A stretch of 6,343 bases of DNA from Bordetella parapertussis. GTDB lineage: Bacteria > Pseudomonadota > Gammaproteobacteria > Burkholderiales > SG8-39. Both the position numbers and the translations under genes were made by a program. Each line of letters opens with the position of its first letter. Within the stretch, counting starts at the first letter, position 1. The stretch is from the NCBI GenBank assembly GCA_945869935.1, contig CAMBSA010000117.1, positions 1 to 6,343 of the forward strand. Reading direction: 5' to 3'. The notes beneath the pieces are model-generated. The model was not told the origin of the DNA and did not search any database. It saw only the letters and a list, made by a program, of their open reading frames with translations. Positions 1-6,190 of this stretch are shown here, piece after piece.

Positions 1-20
1 GTTACCCCTCCCACCCCGGC

Positions 21-43
21 AAAGCCCGCATCGAGCGGGCTTT
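21..43 (+). terminator. Perfect hairpin, probable intrinsic terminator, possibly bidirectional
   Basis: AAAGCCCGC at 21-29 and GCGGGCTTT at 35-43 form a perfect 9-bp stem around a 5-base loop (ATCGA). On the plus strand it runs into TTTGTTTCGT, a fair T-rich tail, so it probably ends a plus-strand gene lying left of the window. The stem has A's on one side and T's on the other, so it can also act on the minus strand. There it lies about 60 bases past the stop codon of the Fe-S protein gene at 105, although the T run in that direction is only three bases. Nothing else is recognised in 1-104. Confidence 0.75.
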
Positions 44-104
44 GTTTCGTGTCTGTGGTGCCATTCTTGGCGGTCTTGGCTGCTAGGCGGTTACACATCT
101 GCCG

Positions 105-836
105 CTATCCGTCGAGACCGCCCGCCAGAACCTCGGCCACATGCAGCACCTGCGTCTTCATGTCGCCGTCCTTGCGCAGTCGGCCTTCAATGTTGAGCAT
201 GCAGCCGAGATCGCCGAGCACCACCGCACTGGCACCGCTCGCCTTGACCGAAGCACACTTGTTCGCCGCCATCTGCGAGGAAATCTCGCCGTACTTGATC
301 GCGAAGGTTCCGCCGAATCCGCAGCAGGTCTCGCAGTCGCGCATCTCCTCCAGCGTCACGCCGGGCATCGTCGAGAGCAAGGCGCGCGGTTGCGCCTTCA
401 CACCGAGTTCGCGCAGGCCGGAGCAGGCGTCGTGATAGGTGACCATTCCCTGGTAGTCCCCGGGAACGTTCGTAACCTTCAACACGTTCACAAGAAAGTC
501 CGTGAGTTCGAAGGCCTTCGCGCACAGCCGCTCGATGCGCACCGTCATCGCCGCCTCACCCTTGAACAGGTCCGGATAGTGCGTCCGGATCATGCCGGCG
601 CAGGAACCCGAGGGGGCGACGAGATAGTCGCAGGTTTCGAACTCCTCCAGCACCTTTTGCGCGAGCGCACGTGCGGCCGTGCGGTCGCCCGAGTTCCAGC
701 CGGGTTGGCCGCAACAGGTCTGGGAGGCCGGTACCACCACCTCGCAGCCCGCCGATTCGAGCAGCTTGAGCGCCGCGAACCCGACCGAGGGCCGCATCAG
801 GTCGACCAGACAGGTAACAAAGAGTCCGACACGCAT
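105..836 (-). CDS. LutA/YkgE-family (Fe-S)-binding protein with two CCG-type cysteine motifs
   Basis: This 243-aa protein has the family's usual length. It carries two cysteine-rich half-repeats of the kind found in LutA/YkgE, GlcF and HdrB: C9, C41-C42-G43 (TCCGQP) and C79 (PSGSC) in the first; C138 (HDACSGLRELG), C168, C171-C172-G173 (TCCGFGG) and C212 (DLGC) in the second. In characterised relatives such motifs hold Fe-S clusters, and LutA works with LutB and LutC in L-lactate oxidation. It should be cytoplasmic; no signal peptide or membrane segment is seen. The start is taken at MRVGLFVTCLVD, where family similarity begins; the open frame extends 25 codons upstream to 911, but that extension looks unlike the family. 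No clear ribosome-binding site precedes 836. It is divergent from the iclR-type gene. The lutB and lutC genes that usually follow are absent: the frame ends just before a hairpin. It could serve another oxidase, such as a glycolate- or FAD-dependent dehydrogenase. The family call is secure, the substrate is not. Confidence 0.9.
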   Translation of the reverse strand: MRVGLFVTCLVDLMRPSVGFAALKLLESAGCEVVVPASQTCCGQPGWNSGDRTAARALAQKVLEEFETCDYLVAPSGSCAGMIRTHYPDLFKGEAAMTVRIERLCAKAFELTDFLVNVLKVTNVPGDYQGMVTYHDACSGLRELGVKAQPRALLSTMPGVTLEEMRDCETCCGFGGTFAIKYGEISSQMAANKCASVKASGASAVVLGDLGCMLNIEGRLRKDGDMKTQVLHVAEVLAGGLDG

Positions 837-966
837 CGGAGAAGCCCCGGAAACCGAAACAGGTGGGTGGAAATTCGGCGAAAGGATGGTAGCACAGCAC
901 TTTTCACACATCGGCTGGAGGGCGGAATGCGCTTGAGCAACATCCGGTCAGCGTTTGCGCACCGCC

Positions 967-996
967 TTGGGGCCGTTCCGGATCGTGGGTTAGAAT
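967..996 (+). promoter_or_regulatory. Candidate sigma70-like promoter of the iclR-type gene
   Basis: TAGAAT at 991-996 matches the -10 consensus at five of six positions. TTGGGG at 967-972 is a weak -35 element (three of six) with an 18-base spacer. Transcription would start near 1003, about 20 bases before the GTG start at 1025. This rests on eye matching only; the GC-rich background makes the AT-rich -10 more notable than the -35. No convincing promoter for the divergent Fe-S gene was found in 837-960. Confidence 0.35.
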
Positions 997-1009
997 TGCA
1001 CCAAGCAAT
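995..1009. promoter_or_regulatory. Inverted repeat ATTGC-ACCAA-GCAAT, candidate regulator operator
   Basis: Two perfect 5-base arms at 995-999 and 1005-1009 flank a 5-base gap, 15 bases in all, a size similar to known IclR-family operators. The site overlaps the end of the putative -10 box and the predicted transcription start of the regulator gene. Binding there would fit autorepression. The arms are short and a chance match cannot be excluded. Confidence 0.3.
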
Positions 1010-1024
1010 ATCTGGCAGACCATC

Positions 1025-1789
1025 GTGGCCGAAGCGGAATCCAAGAATTCGATCCAGGTCATAGAGCGCATGTCGCACCTGCTCGAGGTGCTCGCGCAAC
1101 ACCCGCAGCCGGTGAGCCTGAAGCTGCTCGCGCAAGGAGCGAGCCTGCACCCGTCCACCGCTCACCGCATCCTCAATGCGCTGGTGAACGGCCGCATCGT
1201 CGAGCGTGTCGACCAGGGCAGCTATCGCCTCGGCATCCGCCTGCTCGAACTCGGCAACCTCGTGAAGGCGCGCATCAGCGTGCGCGAACACGCCCTGCCC
1301 TTCATGCGCGAACTCCACGCCGCCACCGGCGAGGCGGTGAACCTCTCGGTGCGCCGGGACGACGAAATCGTCTATGTCGAACGCACCTCCAGCGGCCGCG
1401 CGATGATGCGGGTGGTCAATATCGTCGGCGCACGCGCGCCGCTGCACATCACGGCCGTCGGCAAGCTGTTTCTCTCCGAGGAGGGCCCGGGCGGCCTGCG
1501 CGCCTACGCCGAACGGACGAAGCTGCCCGCCTACACCCGTGCCTCGATCACATCGAACTCCGCGCTCGAGCGCGAGATCGAAAAGGTCCGCAAGCAGGGC
1601 TTCGCGGTGGACGCGGAAGAAGCCGAAATCGGCGTGCGCTGCATTGGCGCCGGCGTGCGCGACGACACCGGCGCGATGGTCGCGGGGCTGTCGGTTTCGG
1701 CGCCCGCCGAACGCATGAAGCCCGCCTGGTCGTCACTGGTGAAGGACACCGCCGCCAAAATCTCCCGGGCGATCGGTTTCCTCGAGTAA
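1025..1789 (+). CDS. IclR-family transcriptional regulator
   Basis: This 254-aa protein has typical IclR length and layout. Residues about 10-66 form the winged helix-turn-helix; the recognition helix is in LHPSTAHRILNALVNGR (41-57), followed by the wing GSYRLGIRLLELG. Residues about 75-252 are the IclR effector-binding domain, with the family stretches PLHITAVGKLFLSE (139-152) and GFAVDAEEAEIGVRCIGAGV (192-211). The start is GTG at 1025; an ATG inside the HTH (residue 16) would cut into helix 1. No strong ribosome-binding site is visible. IclR proteins commonly control catabolic genes transcribed divergently, so the LutA-like gene starting 188 bases away is the most likely target; the effector is unknown. 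Its right side faces a convergent gene across a repeat-bearing gap. Confidence 0.93.
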   Translation: MAEAESKNSIQVIERMSHLLEVLAQHPQPVSLKLLAQGASLHPSTAHRILNALVNGRIVERVDQGSYRLGIRLLELGNLVKARISVREHALPFMRELHAATGEAVNLSVRRDDEIVYVERTSSGRAMMRVVNIVGARAPLHITAVGKLFLSEEGPGGLRAYAERTKLPAYTRASITSNSALEREIEKVRKQGFAVDAEEAEIGVRCIGAGVRDDTGAMVAGLSVSAPAERMKPAWSSLVKDTAAKISRAIGFLE

Positions 1790-1792
1790 GGG

Positions 1793-1816
1793 CGCCGACA
1801 CACCCGGCGGTCGGCG
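1793..1816 (+). terminator. GC-rich hairpin after the iclR-type gene, weak terminator candidate
   Basis: CGCCGAC at 1793-1799 pairs with GTCGGCG at 1810-1816, a 7-bp stem with a 10-base loop, starting four bases after the stop codon. There is no T tract, so it is not a classical intrinsic terminator. It may stabilise the mRNA end or do nothing. Confidence 0.3.
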
Positions 1817-1824
1817 GTGCCCTG

Positions 1825-1881
1825 CTGGATTGCGTCGCTTCGCTCGCCTTACTGGATTGCGTCGCTTTGCTCGCAATGACG
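1825..1881. repeat. Tandem pair of short intergenic repeats, REP-like
   Basis: Two 23-base units at 1825-1847 and 1852-1874 begin CTGGATTGCGTCGCTT and differ at one base. They are set 27 bases apart. The second continues into AATGACG, giving arms ATTGCG (1856-1861) and CGCAAT (1871-1876) that can form a small hairpin. The pair lies between convergent genes. Similar ATTGCG...CGCAATGACG units are, from general knowledge, dispersed in many proteobacterial genomes and typical of REP-like elements. No transposase is present. They may also act at the 3' end of the hydrolase mRNA. Confidence 0.7.
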
Positions 1882-1897
1882 CTCGGTCGGCGTGACT

Positions 1898-3121
1898 CTA
1901 TTTCTTCAGCTGCCGCGCGAACCAGGGTGCCACCACCTCGCGCATGATGCGCAGGTCCGACCACTCCTTGTTGCGGCCGATGTGCCCGCCTTCCGGATTG
2001 ACCCAGGCGTCCTTGGGTGAGCCGCTGCGAAGCAGCAGGTAGAGGTCGTCGATCGGCACCTGGCTGTCGCGTTCGCCGTTGACCAGCAGCATCGGCGGTG
2101 TCGGCTTGCCAAGCAGGCCGGCCGCCTTGAGCGACATCTTCGGGCCGTAGGCGAGGAAATCCTCGAGTTCGGTCAGGCCGTACACCCCGGCCCGCGCCGG
2201 AAAGAGGTCAAACAAGTACTCGCGCGTGCCGAGCGCCTTGATCTGCCACTCGCGCGAAAAATACATGTCCACCGGACCCGCCCAGTAGGTGACGGCGCGC
2301 AGGCGGTCTTTCTCGGTGAAGGCCATTCGCGCCGCCCAGTAACCGCCCCAGGACACGCCCTGAAAACCGATGCGCTTCGGATCGATATCCTTGCGCGTGA
2401 GCAGGTAGTCGATCAGGCGTGAATAGATCCGGCCCGAATCCGGCTCTATCCTGATCGGTGACTCGCCGGTTCCCGGCATGTCGAGCGCGAGGTAGCCCAG
2501 ACCCGCCGCCTGATAGATCGGTCCGTACTGCTCGACCACGAACTCCTTGTAGCTGTCGAGGCCGCCCAGGCTCATCACCACCGGCGCGGGACGTGCACCC
2601 GCCGGCAACTGCAGGTAGCCGGTGATCTCCTTGCCCTCGAACGGCATGCGGATCACCTCGATTTTCGGTTGCGCGAGCGAGGCATAGGCGAGGAAGGCCC
2701 CGATCGCGTGACCGTGCGCTTGCTTCTTGCCCGGACTGTTCTGCGTCGGCCAGGCACCGAAGCCGAAATAGCGCCAGGCCGCGAGGTAGGCTTCGCGCGC
2801 CCTTTCGCGCGCGTGGCGGTCATTTTTCTTCTCGAGCGCACGGCCTTCGTCAAGATACTTCTCGCCGGTCTGTGACCAGGAATGCGCCCACTCGTCGCGG
2901 TCGAGCGAATTGATCCGCCCGAGGATCTCGGCGACATCCTTCGCGTTCATCCCGGTGAGCGGATACGCCTGCCGGTTCACACGTTCCTGCACCGCCTCCT
3001 TGAGTTCCGGCCAGGTTCTCGCAGGGGCGATTTGCGCAATTGCGGATGCCGTCAACAGCACTCCCGCGAACGCAGACACCGTCCTGCCCAGCCAGGGTCG
3101 TGTAACACCGTTCGGAATCAT
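1898..3121 (-). CDS. Exported alpha/beta hydrolase, FrsA / pseudooxynicotine-hydrolase-like
   Basis: This is a 407-aa protein from the start at 3121, chosen because GGAGG lies seven bases upstream and a good signal peptide follows. Residues 1-29 have arginines at 9 and 13, a hydrophobic core, and an Ala-Ile-Ala cleavage site before QIAPA; it should be periplasmic or secreted. Residues about 35-150 form a helical region (YLDEGRALEKK ... AREAYLAAWRYFGFGAWP) like the cap of 2,6-dihydroxypseudooxynicotine hydrolase and FrsA relatives. The hydrolase core follows: VVMSLGGLDSYKE, the strand-turn LALDMPGTGESP, nucleophile Ser257 in GVSWGG, Asp352 in NGERDSQVP and His380 in EGGHIG, a complete Ser-Asp-His triad. 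The substrate is unknown; an esterase or C-C bond hydrolase on a small organic compound fits. It is last in a minus-strand cluster, 55 bases after the stop of the TPR methyltransferase gene, but has its own strong ribosome-binding site. An in-frame upstream start at 3187 exists and would bury the signal peptide, so it was rejected. Confidence 0.88.
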   Translation of the reverse strand: MIPNGVTRPWLGRTVSAFAGVLLTASAIAQIAPARTWPELKEAVQERVNRQAYPLTGMNAKDVAEILGRINSLDRDEWAHSWSQTGEKYLDEGRALEKKNDRHARERAREAYLAAWRYFGFGAWPTQNSPGKKQAHGHAIGAFLAYASLAQPKIEVIRMPFEGKEITGYLQLPAGARPAPVVMSLGGLDSYKEFVVEQYGPIYQAAGLGYLALDMPGTGESPIRIEPDSGRIYSRLIDYLLTRKDIDPKRIGFQGVSWGGYWAARMAFTEKDRLRAVTYWAGPVDMYFSREWQIKALGTREYLFDLFPARAGVYGLTELEDFLAYGPKMSLKAAGLLGKPTPPMLLVNGERDSQVPIDDLYLLLRSGSPKDAWVNPEGGHIGRNKEWSDLRIMREVVAPWFARQLKK

Positions 3122-3127
3122 TGCCAC

Positions 3128-3132
3128 TCCTC
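3128..3132 (-). promoter_or_regulatory. Strong ribosome-binding site of the hydrolase gene
   Basis: On the minus strand GGAGG is followed by AGTGGCA and then ATG at 3121. This near-ideal Shine-Dalgarno decides the start against the longer frame beginning at 3187, and it allows the hydrolase to be translated independently of the upstream gene. Confidence 0.85.
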
Positions 3133-3176
3133 CTTTTGGGACGCCGCGACGAATTGTCACGGCCGGCATACGGTTG

Positions 3177-5021
3177 CTATTCGACACCCTCGAGCGCGAA
3201 CCAGGGGAACACGCGGTTATGCGCCGCCGACACCCTCGCCACCTGCCCCGCGAGAAGGTCCCGCGGCTTGTCGAAAAGATACACGCAACGCGTCCAGCCC
3301 GAGGCGGGCGTCTTCTCTCCGGGGTGATTCTCGAAGCGGATGTTCGCGTCCATCTCGAGTCGAATCCACTGGATGAGGCCGTGGCAGCGACCGGTCCTCG
3401 TCACCGGAATCCGCAACAGCCTGTCCTCCGACGGAAACTCGGCGTTGTTCTCGAAATCGAAGCGGAACACCTCGACATCCCCGCTCAGCAATTCGATGTC
3501 GAGGTCGTTGCGGCCGACGAACTGGCGCCGGGCGACGATCGAATTGAAATGGCGCAGATCGAAACCGCAGACATCCTCGACCACCATGTTCTTTCCGATC
3601 GACTCCCCGCCGAACAGCGCGAGCATGATGCTTCCCACCGCCGGAATCACCCTGCAGTTCGGCGTCAGGAGCCGCCGGCGCGCATCCTCGATACTCGGCA
3701 GCACCCGTTCCCCGACCAATTCGCTGGAGAATATTTCCGACACCAGGATATCGGCCCTCTGCGGCAGGTCGGTGCCGATCTCGAGTGCGGTGGACTTTTT
3801 GGCGATCACCTTGATCCGGCCATCGAGCGCGTTGTCCGCGATCACCCGCCTTGCCGCACCCGCGATGATCGGTTCCGCCTCGCAGGTGGTGACGGTCTTC
3901 GCACCCGCACGGGCTGCCATCATCGAGAGCAGCCCCGAGCCGGTGCCGATCTCGAACACGTTCGACTCCGGCGTGATCGCGGCACGCAAAGCGGCGTAGT
4001 ACGCCTCGTTGCGTTCGGTGTCGTTCATCATCGGCACATGCCACAGGGGCACGAGCGTGCTCAGCGTCGAATTCAGCCCGTTGTAGGCCGCCAGCAACGA
4101 CGGGTCGAGCTCGATCGCCCGGCGATAGGAGTCCACCGCCTCTCCCAACTTGCCGCTCGCCTCCAACGCCACGGCGAGGTTGTTGTGCGCCTGCGCGTAA
4201 TCCGGCCGCAAGGCGACCGTTCGGCGATAGCTCTCGACCGCCGCCTCGTTCCTGCCCTGTGCCTGCAGCGCGAGGCCGAGATTGAAATGGGCGCCGGCGT
4301 AGTCGGGCTTGAGTCCGATCGCGGCGTGAAAGCTATCCACCGATTCGTCCAGTCGTGCGAGATCCTTCAGCGCGAGCCCGAGGTTGCTGTGGACTTCCGC
4401 CATGCCGGGTTTCAAGGCGAGCGCGCTGCGGTAGCTGACCACCGCTTCCTCGTGCTCGCCGAGGTCGCTCAGGACGTTGCCGAGGTTGCTGTGTGTTTCG
4501 GCCGCATCAGGCCGTATCGAAAGGGCCGCGCGATAGCTCTCCACCGCCGACTCGCGCTTGCCCTGGGCCACCAGCACGTTGCCGAGGCTCCCGTGGGCTT
4601 CGGCGTAGTCGGGCTTGAGCGCAATCGCCCTGCGATAGCTCGACACCGCCGAATCGAACTCCCCCTGCGACTGAAGCGCGAGCCCGAGATTGAAATGCGC
4701 ACCGGGATGCTCGGGCCGCGAGCGGATCGCCTTGCCGATCAGATCAACCGCCGTTTCATTCCTGCCCTGCTGCTTGGCAATCACGCCCAGCCAGTGCAAG
4801 GCATCCGCATTGTCCGGCGCGATCTTCAGGATCTGCCGATACAGCGCTTCGGCCAGCGGCAGATTGCCCGCTCGGTGGTACGCGATCGCCGCCTCGAGCG
4901 CCTGGGGCACTGACGACTCGAGCATGTCTTTGGCTAGAGCGCCGTGTTCGATCGGCTGGTGGCAATGCTTGTATTTTTTCCCGCTGCCGCAATGGCAGGG
5001 GTCGTTACGGCCGAGTTTCAT
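3177..5021 (-). CDS. SEC-C / eight-TPR / PRMT-like SAM-dependent methyltransferase
   Basis: This is a 614-aa three-part protein, cytoplasmic by lack of a signal. (1) Residues 5-21 are a SEC-C zinc motif, with C9, C11, C20 and H21 in PCHCGSGKKYKHCH. (2) Residues 38-309 are eight consecutive 34-residue TPRs in perfect register (NLG, Y, A, P positions), a protein-binding solenoid. (3) Residues about 324-614 are a class I methyltransferase of the protein arginine methyltransferase type. The helix MMNDTERNEAYYAAL (331-345) precedes motif I EIGTGSG (357-363), then the acidic CEAE (380-383), then the double-E loop SEIFSSELVGE with E429 and E438 nine residues apart, as in PRMTs. After this comes a C-terminal beta-barrel region ending in HNRVFPWFALEG. 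The run from 355 to about 450 is strikingly like human PRMT7 as I recall it. The THW-loop position reads SGW (574-576), so the histidine is missing. It starts 23 bases after the MetE-like gene, with a weak ribosome-binding site, suggesting coupled expression. Automated annotation might call it a TPR protein or an L11-type methyltransferase. Substrate unknown. Confidence 0.88.
   Translation of the reverse strand: MKLGRNDPCHCGSGKKYKHCHQPIEHGALAKDMLESSVPQALEAAIAYHRAGNLPLAEALYRQILKIAPDNADALHWLGVIAKQQGRNETAVDLIGKAIRSRPEHPGAHFNLGLALQSQGEFDSAVSSYRRAIALKPDYAEAHGSLGNVLVAQGKRESAVESYRAALSIRPDAAETHSNLGNVLSDLGEHEEAVVSYRSALALKPGMAEVHSNLGLALKDLARLDESVDSFHAAIGLKPDYAGAHFNLGLALQAQGRNEAAVESYRRTVALRPDYAQAHNNLAVALEASGKLGEAVDSYRRAIELDPSLLAAYNGLNSTLSTLVPLWHVPMMNDTERNEAYYAALRAAITPESNVFEIGTGSGLLSMMAARAGAKTVTTCEAEPIIAGAARRVIADNALDGRIKVIAKKSTALEIGTDLPQRADILVSEIFSSELVGERVLPSIEDARRRLLTPNCRVIPAVGSIMLALFGGESIGKNMVVEDVCGFDLRHFNSIVARRQFVGRNDLDIELLSGDVEVFRFDFENNAEFPSEDRLLRIPVTRTGRCHGLIQWIRLEMDANIRFENHPGEKTPASGWTRCVYLFDKPRDLLAGQVARVSAAHNRVFPWFALEGVE
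4095..4910 (-). repeat. Eight tandem TPR units of 102 bp within the methyltransferase gene
   Basis: Units begin at residues 38, 72, 106, 140, 174, 208, 242 and 276, each exactly 34 codons. Units 3 and 7 (both GAHFNLGLALQ-QG) share 25 of 34 residues and are also close in DNA: ATTGAAATG occurs at 4281 and 4689, exactly 408 bases or four units apart. This points to internal duplication or gene conversion among units. Confidence 0.85.
4956..5009 (-). other. SEC-C zinc-binding motif coding segment
   Basis: This segment encodes residues 5-22 of the methyltransferase, with the CxCGSGKKYKxCH signature. The same motif occurs at the C-terminus of SecA, where it binds zinc and SecB or ribosomes, and in other proteins as a small docking module. 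Its N-terminal position in front of TPRs suggests a tether to a partner, which is inference. Confidence 0.85.
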
Positions 5022-5044
5022 CGTGCGTCGGATTCCGTCGTCGT

Positions 5045-6190
5045 TCAGCGCCAGAACTGCTTTGACGCGATCCGCGCGCCCTCGGCCATCGCCGCCATCT
5101 TCGCCCAGACCACGTCCGGGTCCACCGCCGCCTGGCCGACCCAGGTGCCGTAGCCGCAGTCGCTGCCCGCAATCACGTTCTCCCGGCCCACCAGCGTCGC
5201 GTAGTTGCCGATGCGCTGCGCAATCAGTTCCGGATGCTCGATGAAATTGGTCTTGGATTCAAGCACGCCCGGGATCAGCACCTTGCCTTCGGGCAGCTTC
5301 ACCGTCTCGAACAGCTTCCATTCGTGCGCATGGCGCGGATTCGCCGCTTCCAGCGAAATCGCCGCTGGTCGCGCACGGAACACCAAATCGACGATGTCAG
5401 CCAGCGGCACATCGTAATGATGCGGCCCCTCGTAGTTTCCCCAGCACAGGTGCAGCCGCAATTTCTCGGGCGCTATGTTGGCAAGCGCGTGGTTAAGCAC
5501 CTCGATATGCAGTTGCGCCTTCTTGCGGAACTCCGAAACCGTCAGGTCCGCGTACTGGATATGCCTTCCCATCCCGAGATCGGGGCAGTCGATCTGCAGC
5601 ACGAAGCCCGCCTTCACCACCGCCTCGTATTCATGGCGCATCGCATCGGCGATCGCGTACAGGTATGCCTCCTGCGAGGGGTAGTGGTCGTTGCGAAAGA
5701 ACAGGCCCACCAACCCGGGGGAGGCCGCGCTCATGAATCCGCCCGCATGCTTGACCGTGGACAGCGCCGCCCTGAGGTTGTCCGCATCGGTAAGCGCGGC
5801 CTGCGCATCGCGTACCGTGATCGGCGCATCGCAGGCGGGCGTCTTGCGCCGCGAGCGGCCGGGATCGCCGAACACCTTCTTCGCGAGATTCGGAAAATCC
5901 ACCAGGTCCTGGTAGACGAAGGAATTGCTCGTGCCACCGAAGCCGTCCAGCCGGTCCTTGATATAGGTGGCGTAACTCGGCTTGGACAATTCGCCGTCAT
6001 TGATCAGGTCCACCCCCGCATCGGCCTGCTTTTTCACCACCTCCGCCACCGCCGAGCGGATTCGAGCGGCAAGCGCCGCCTTGTCCACCGGCACGCCCTC
6101 TTCCTTGGCGTACATCATGCGGATCAGGTCATCGGGACGCGGCAGGCTGCCGGTGTGCGTGGTGAGAAAACGTTCGGTGCTCCGATTCAT
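5045..6190 (-). CDS. Stand-alone MetE C-terminal-type zinc methyltransferase (methionine synthase II family)
   Basis: This 381-aa protein corresponds to the catalytic C-terminal half of cobalamin-independent methionine synthase and lacks the N-terminal half of full MetE (about 750 aa). It begins TTHTGSLPRPDDLIRMM, the family's N-terminal signature. The zinc ligands are all present: H247 and C249 in LRLHLCWG, E281 in ISLEAAN, and C345 in GSDCGYGT, matching E. coli MetE His641, Cys643, Glu665 and Cys726. The IDCPDLGMGRH segment (200-210) fits the barrel. Known single-domain relatives include archaeal core MetE and epoxyalkane:coenzyme M transferase, so a zinc-activated thiol is expected to attack an alkyl donor, but thiol and donor are unknown. 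The start at 6190 is chosen for the AGGGAG five bases upstream; a 21-codon extension to 6253 has no family similarity. It lies 73 bases after the stop of another minus-strand gene and 23 bases before the TPR methyltransferase gene, so it is probably in an operon. Confidence 0.9.
   Translation of the reverse strand: MNRSTERFLTTHTGSLPRPDDLIRMMYAKEEGVPVDKAALAARIRSAVAEVVKKQADAGVDLINDGELSKPSYATYIKDRLDGFGGTSNSFVYQDLVDFPNLAKKVFGDPGRSRRKTPACDAPITVRDAQAALTDADNLRAALSTVKHAGGFMSAASPGLVGLFFRNDHYPSQEAYLYAIADAMRHEYEAVVKAGFVLQIDCPDLGMGRHIQYADLTVSEFRKKAQLHIEVLNHALANIAPEKLRLHLCWGNYEGPHHYDVPLADIVDLVFRARPAAISLEAANPRHAHEWKLFETVKLPEGKVLIPGVLESKTNFIEHPELIAQRIGNYATLVGRENVIAGSDCGYGTWVGQAAVDPDVVWAKMAAMAEGARIASKQFWR

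Noticed and set aside
874..882. Small palindrome TTCG-G-CGAA upstream of the Fe-S protein gene
   Set aside because: Four-base arms are too short to separate from chance in a GC-rich region, and no promoter element lies next to it.
141..1064. 307-codon plus-strand open frame opposite the Fe-S protein gene
   Set aside because: It is antisense to a well-supported LutA-like gene, has low-complexity Arg/His/Ala content, and runs through the divergent promoter region into the iclR-type gene.
797..1447. 216-codon minus-strand open frame opposite the iclR-type gene
   Set aside because: It is a shadow of the IclR coding region, rich in Ala, Arg and His, with no domain or ribosome-binding site.
1825..1881. 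Possible CRISPR array
   Set aside because: There are only two units with a 4-base gap between them, and no spacers or cas genes. The REP-like explanation fits better.
2910..4913. 667-codon plus-strand open frame opposite the TPR methyltransferase
   Set aside because: It lies antisense to a gene with clear domains. Its protein is rich in Arg, His and Val with no recognisable domain, and the frame is explained by GC-rich codons of the opposite strand and the TPR periodicity.
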